Shown piece after piece: positions 59,274-64,000 of a DNA stretch of 64,000 bases (positions are counted from its first letter, which is position 1; each line of letters opens with the position of its first letter). The DNA comes from Rhexocercosporidium sp. MPI-PUGE-AT-0058. Its lineage: Eukaryota; Ascomycota; Leotiomycetes; Helotiales. Position numbers and translations under genes: made by a program. The notes below the pieces were generated by a model. It was not told the origin of the DNA and did not search any database. It saw only the letters and a program-made list of their open reading frames with translations. The stretch is taken from NCBI GenBank assembly GCA_020746875.1, contig JAGTJL010000001.1, positions 124,001-188,000 of the forward strand, read 5' to 3'.

Positions 59274-59310
59274 AGACAGGACAGGACAGGACAGGACAGG
59301 ACAGGACAGG
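59274..59310. repeat. ACAGG pentanucleotide repeat
   Basis: Seven perfect units of ACAGG, embedded in a longer GGCAGG/GACAGG-rich tract from about 59220. Confidence 0.9.
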
Positions 59311-59328
59311 GCGGGCACGATGGATGGC

Positions 59329-59350
59329 TTAGTCTTAGTCTTAGTCTTAG
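59329..59350. repeat. CTTAGT hexanucleotide repeat
   Basis: Between three and four units of CTTAGT, followed by CCTGGT variants. Confidence 0.85.
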
Positions 59351-60656
59351 TCCTGGTCCTACCTCGTCTTGGTCGCAGTCTTTCCCTTCCCCCCTACAGT
59401 AGTGTCGTGTGGCGATAAGCGAGGCAAGGAGAGAGCAGCGGCAGCAACAGCAGCAGCAGCGTCGGAGCTTACGAATTGCAGCTGCAGGACAACGGGGACT
59501 TTTTTTGGGGCTTTCGAGAGAGAAAGTGGAGTAGGATGAGTGGAGAGTCAAGTGGGGGGAAAAAGTAAGTAGGTAGGTCTGAGTTCCTATGCTTAGGCGA
59601 GGCTTGAAATAGGCTTTGAGATGCACAAGAAAGGAGTTGAGTTGTGGTGTGGTGTTGTGGTGTTGTGTGGTGTTCTGTGTGGGTGGTGAGTGCTGGCTGG
59701 TGGGCAAAGAAATGGGCGGCTGGCGATTAGGAAGAAGTTTCTTTTTCTTTTCTTTACAAAATGTCCATTCAGGTGGCAATTGACCCCCCTTTAATACCCA
59801 GCCATTGAAGCACCCAGCCAGGCACGAGCACAGTAGTTAGTATACTATAGTGTACATGGTAGGTAAAGGTATCTTCCATCCCAAGAGACTTCGATTCTGT
59901 TCTTTTTCCACCCACTGAACCGTGGTTGGGATGATGAGGGAGGGAACCGGGTCTATGGGAGCAGGAATCTCTCTCTCGGATTCAAGTCCCCCAGTGTGAG
60001 GGAGAAGGTACGTACTGTACGTACTGGGTTGAGGCCGGCTCAGGTGTAACCACAAAGGAAGTTTAACGGTACAAGTAGAGTAGGGCCAGAACAAACGACG
60101 AGAAGCCACTCAAGCGAGCGAGTGAAATAAGACTGTGCCTGGCTCGAGTTGGGTGAGAGGCCGCCTGTTGGACGTTTCATGAGGCTGCGTAGTTAGTTGG
60201 GTGAATTGTCAGAGACGGTTACATCTTACGTGCGTAGTTGAAGTATAGCTATGGTTGGTTATGTCCGGTGAGGACTCGTGAAGGAAGATACGGTACGGTA
60301 GGATGGGATGAGATCAGATGGGATGAATGGTGGTGAGGTAGTAAGGTGGGTGAGACGAGATGAGATGAGATGGTTGTTACAGGTGAGGTGGCTGGCTATT
60401 TATCAGTAATGGGGGGTTTTTTTTTGGAAATAGTGAAGGATACTGTCATACGCATGTATCCAAACCTTCGTACAAAGGTCAGGTAGGCAGTAGGGAGTCT
60501 GGAAAGGATTCGATCTGATAATAACATTGTTACGGTACTGTACAGTACAGGTATAATCACCCCCTCTTTCCCGTTCCCGTCCTCTCTCACCAGTACAGTT
60601 CCTGTCAGATGCAGAGAGAGAAGGCTGGGATGGGCTGGGCCGGGCTCGGACGGCTG

Positions 60657-60691
60657 GGCAGGCAGGCAGGCAGGCTGGCTGGCTGGCTGTC
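60657..60691. repeat. GGCA/GGCT tetranucleotide repeat
   Basis: Four GGCA units followed by four GGCT units. Confidence 0.85.
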
Positions 60692-62396
60692 TAACTGTCT
60701 GGCTCAACGGAAAGAGAGGGACGAGGCGCAATGCAGTCCAGGCGCGGGTCATCATGACTTACGGTACAGTGGGTAGGTATGTAGGGAGGTATGTAGGGAG
60801 GTTATGTAGGTAGGGTACCACACGTCCGTCCGTCCAGTTAGCAGCAGCTCCTAGCTACGAGCTACTTCCTCCTCGCAGACTACTGCTGTACGGTAGCTGC
60901 ACCCAAGCTGCACCTGGTGCTGGTTAGGGAGTTAGTTAGTCTGTGTTTCGGTTTCAAGATGCTGCGGTTCCTGAAATGTGCGCGATGCTTGTGCCTTGCC
61001 TTGCCTTGCCTTTGCTTGGTGGCCTTGCCTGGTCTTGCTTTACCAGATGGGGCGAGCTCTGCAGTAGTAGGAGAATGCAGTGCAGTGCAGTGCAGTGCAG
61101 GGCCGTAATCATCTGGACCGAAGGCCACCTATTCGTCCAGCCTCCATCTCATGCCAACCTGGACAGGTCAACACAGCATGCGAGAGCGAGGATAATGAAG
61201 GTAATATATATGAACAGCCTCCCCTCCTCGCTCGGTCGGACTTATTCTTACAGTGCCTACCTACCTACGTACAGTACTGTACCTTCTGGTTGACTCTCTC
61301 TTCTCCTCGAGATAGAGTGTGGTACCTGCGGTTGATATGTTGTTCCTAATACTTAGTATTAGTCCATTGCAAGGCTACTACTTTACTTTATTGTGAGGGC
61401 GGGGGTTATCGATACACTTTAGTACTCGTACCCACAGGAATGGCTGTCAATATGTAGAGTTCCCTATCGTGGTTATCGCCCCCCTGGTCAGAACCACTTC
61501 CCCTTCCCCTCCCCCTCCCTTCTTCCAGCGATCCCCCCTCCACCCCTCCCACCACCCTCCTAACCCGGACTGGATCTAGTCCGGTCGTCCCTTCCATCGT
61601 TCGGATCCGCAGCGGGAAAGATGTCATCATTCCCCTCTTTTCTCAAATCCCTTCTCGTTCCTCCCGGACGGCATCCTCGCATTGGCGGCTTCCATCGGAC
61701 AAAACCATCGATCATTCAGCCAGGGGACGGACAGGTCAAGGAAGCAGGGGAGGGAGGGTATGGATGGATGGACACGATACTGTACGGAAGTATACAATAC
61801 TACACTATACTGCACGATGCCTTGCAATATGATGTGCTTGATAAGGAACCAGGTCTTTTCTCTCCTTCCTTCCCATCGCTTCGCTGTATCTATCCTCCTC
61901 CAACTCACCGCTCTGGCTTATTTCCTCTTCCCCCACTGTTGGTCCGCAAGGACCGCCCTGACTGTCTGGCTGGACCTTTGCAACAACATGACAGATAGGT
62001 GCAAGGGGAAGGGGGAGGGGTACGAAGAAGGATTGTGAAGAAGGCAAGCCGAAGGGGCCCATGCTGACATCTCGTGAGATCTACGTCGAATCAGGATACG
62101 GGGCTTGGGGATTTCCCTGTTACCAACCTCCACTCACGAGGCCCTCGTCTTTCTCTTCAACCTCCCAAATGGAATGAGGCACAGGAATGTCAGAGCGACA
62201 GGTAAGATCCGCTCAGACCCACGTCAGGCTATCATTGTCTCTCGCTCTTCAGAGTTCAGGTCCAGATTCCAGATCCGGTCCGAGCGAAGGCACAGGTCAG
62301 GGTCATGTCCCTACTCGTGCCTGGCCTGGATACCGCTGGCTGGACATCCTCCCTCCCCTCGTACAAGTAATATGCCTGTCGGTTTTGCCTGCTTGC

Positions 62397-62423
62397 CTAC
62401 AGACTACAGACTACAGACTACAG
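62397..62423. repeat. CTACAGA heptanucleotide repeat
   Basis: Nearly four copies of CTACAGA. Confidence 0.85.
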
Positions 62424-64000
62424 CTAGGTGCGTCGAGGATCTGTACGACATCTTTGACACCCTTGAAGTACCGGTACGGCTAAGAAAGAAGCCTTCCTGG
62501 GGTACACCTCGTACTGAAGTCGTAACTTACTTCTTCTACTCCTCCATCCACCGTTATTCCGCTTCGCAAACAGTCTCATACCAAGCCTCCTTCTACATTT
62601 TCAACACCTCTCACTCTTCTATTTGCAACACTACTTCCTCACATTCCCACCGACAATTACCCAAGGATAACCCGGCATCTGCCTCATGACTCAAGCTACT
62701 TTACATCATCACTCATCATCCATCCACAGAAAGACACAAAAGAAACCACACCAAACACTAACCAACCAATCCCTTGTCTGACAACCCCTCCATCTCAACC
62801 CCGCCACCAACCCGCCTCGCACCCCCAGACAGGCGCCACCCGCGCTAAACATATCAATCACCCATTGATCGGCCCAGCTCACCCCCCCAGCTCACCAGCT
62901 CACCAGCTCACTCTTCTTAGCCGGGCGCCCGTCATGCAATGCAGTACCAAACAGCTACTCCATTAACTGCAAGGCACGCACAATCAATCACACGCACGCA
63001 CGCAGTCATCTACAAAGTCTATCTGCGGACCTACCAGACATGGAAGTCAAGTCAGGGCGATCCAATTCGAGATAGAGTTCAAGATCCCAAACCCCCACGC
63101 CACGATACTCTCGACAAGGTTCAACACTTCACTTCACAAAAGAAGCAGCTTTCGCCATCAGAAACCATCCTTCCAGCGCTGTCACCATCACTGTCCAGTC
63201 ATTTCGCAAGGCTAGCCATATACATCACATCACACTTAATCCACCCACTCTCCTCACCCTCTCTCTGCCTCATCCTTCATCATCTTCATCCCTCCCCCAA
63301 GCCAAGCCATACGAAAACGAACCACGGTTCCTGGTGCCTGGTACCTTACTTCTCTACTCTCCTTATATCTGCTCCGCTTCTCTTCTTCCCTTGCCGCACT
63401 TGGCTAGGGAAAAGAAGGATTTCGACGTCATGGTGAGATGAGCGGTGTAGGAATTTGGTTCGGTTCCACTCTTCCTTCTTCTTATCCACTGCCTGGTAGG
63501 TCCCAAACTTTTTCAATGTCACGAGACTTGGTCCCGATCATTCTCTCCTGAGACTGACAGCGTCGTTTGACGAGTTTAGAAGGGTGAGAGCTTCTGGATC
63601 ATGCATATCTTCCTCCAAGGAGATACTGTAAGTGGCTCAAAGCCGCATATCATAGCATGTAAGTCGGCAGGCAGGCCAAAAAAAATTCGACCGGGAAGCA
63701 AATTACATCCATTTTCCGTTTAGTCTTTCTACGCATGCATGTTGTTTTTCCTCCGGCCCCAGCAGTCAGTCAACTTCTAGCAGAAACCCTTTCAAAATGC
63801 CGTGGATGCAGTGAAGTGACAAGACACAGGCTGCGCTAGACAGCACAAGGCACAACAAGTTGTAATTCGATTTGGACCATTTCTTCCACTGATGTTCTGA
63901 TGCATTTCACATTTTTTTTCTCTCGATCAGACATATTGATCTCGAAGTGTTAGTGCCATCATTCATACATACAATCCCCATTCTCTCCTACCTTTCCTTC

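Larger units (their letters stand above)
58158..64000. other. Gene-free, repeat-rich flank of the C2H2 regulator
   Basis: 5.8 kb to the end of the window without a convincing gene. It is dominated by short tandem repeats and by strand-biased tracts (purine-rich on the plus strand at 58600-59300), plus many TACTGTAC/TACGGTAC-like palindromes at 60009-60028, 60534-60551 and 61269-61282. All open frames here are explained by repeats. The part next to 58157 should include the leader and promoter of the regulator. Confidence 0.5.

Noticed and set aside
59004..59402. Arg/Glu/Gly-rich frames of 112-132 codons
   Set aside because: They are direct translations of GGA/GAG and ACAGG simple repeats.
1..64000. 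CRISPR array, integrase-bounded island or secondary-metabolite cluster
   Set aside because: No spaced repeats, no integrase, and no polyketide or peptide synthetase; not expected or seen in this DNA.

Overview
The window looks like nuclear DNA of a filamentous ascomycete (Pezizomycotina), most likely a leotiomycete. The reasons are genes with short spliceosomal introns (about 45-60 nt, GTRNGT donors, CTRAC-type branch sites), fungal-only families (WOPR regulator, Hsp30-type small heat-shock protein, Cft2, fungal HSPA12-like Hsp70), an intron-bearing tRNA-Lys, and long CT-rich intergenic DNA. The placement rests on recognising protein families, not on a search. I see no prokaryotic features, CRISPR array or virus.

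Layout. 0-12.5 kb is dense and housekeeping: a small conserved protein of unknown function (-), CFT2/CPSF100 (-) diverging from SEC24 (+), a fungal transcription-factor-like protein without a visible zinc cluster (+), an MDR oxidoreductase (-), and tRNA-Lys(CTT) with a 45-nt intron (-). 12.5-24.9 kb is sparse: a fungal PARG-like gene (-) whose reading frame looks broken, the mitochondrial asparaginyl-tRNA synthetase (+), and a 172-bp MITE with 38-bp perfect inverted repeats flanked by TA. 24.9-26.4 kb is a Pac2-type WOPR regulator (-), followed by about 10.6 kb without a convincing gene.

37.0-43.0 kb is an accessory-looking cluster: a stand-alone STAND/NLR N-terminal-like protein (-), a single-pass membrane protein (-), an HSPA12-like Hsp70 (+) with a tandem 154-bp-period duplication in its promoter region, and a small secreted cysteine-rich protein (-). 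A 5'-truncated, frameshifted Pho84-type phosphate permease relic lies at 46.1-47.0 kb. 49.8-58.2 kb holds an Hsp30-type chaperone (+), a 936-residue coiled-coil protein with a basic tail (-), and a two-finger C2H2 regulator (-). 58.2-64 kb is gene-free and rich in simple repeats.

How they relate. Most genes serve unrelated core tasks (mRNA 3'-end formation, COPII export, mitochondrial translation, stress response, developmental regulation). The two developmental-type regulators sit next to the longest gene-free stretches. Single-base frame breaks in CFT2, in the permease relic and probably in the PARG-like gene raise the question of residual assembly indels versus real decay. I did not find an obvious new multi-gene system. 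The 37-43 kb cluster and the MITE are the best places to look.
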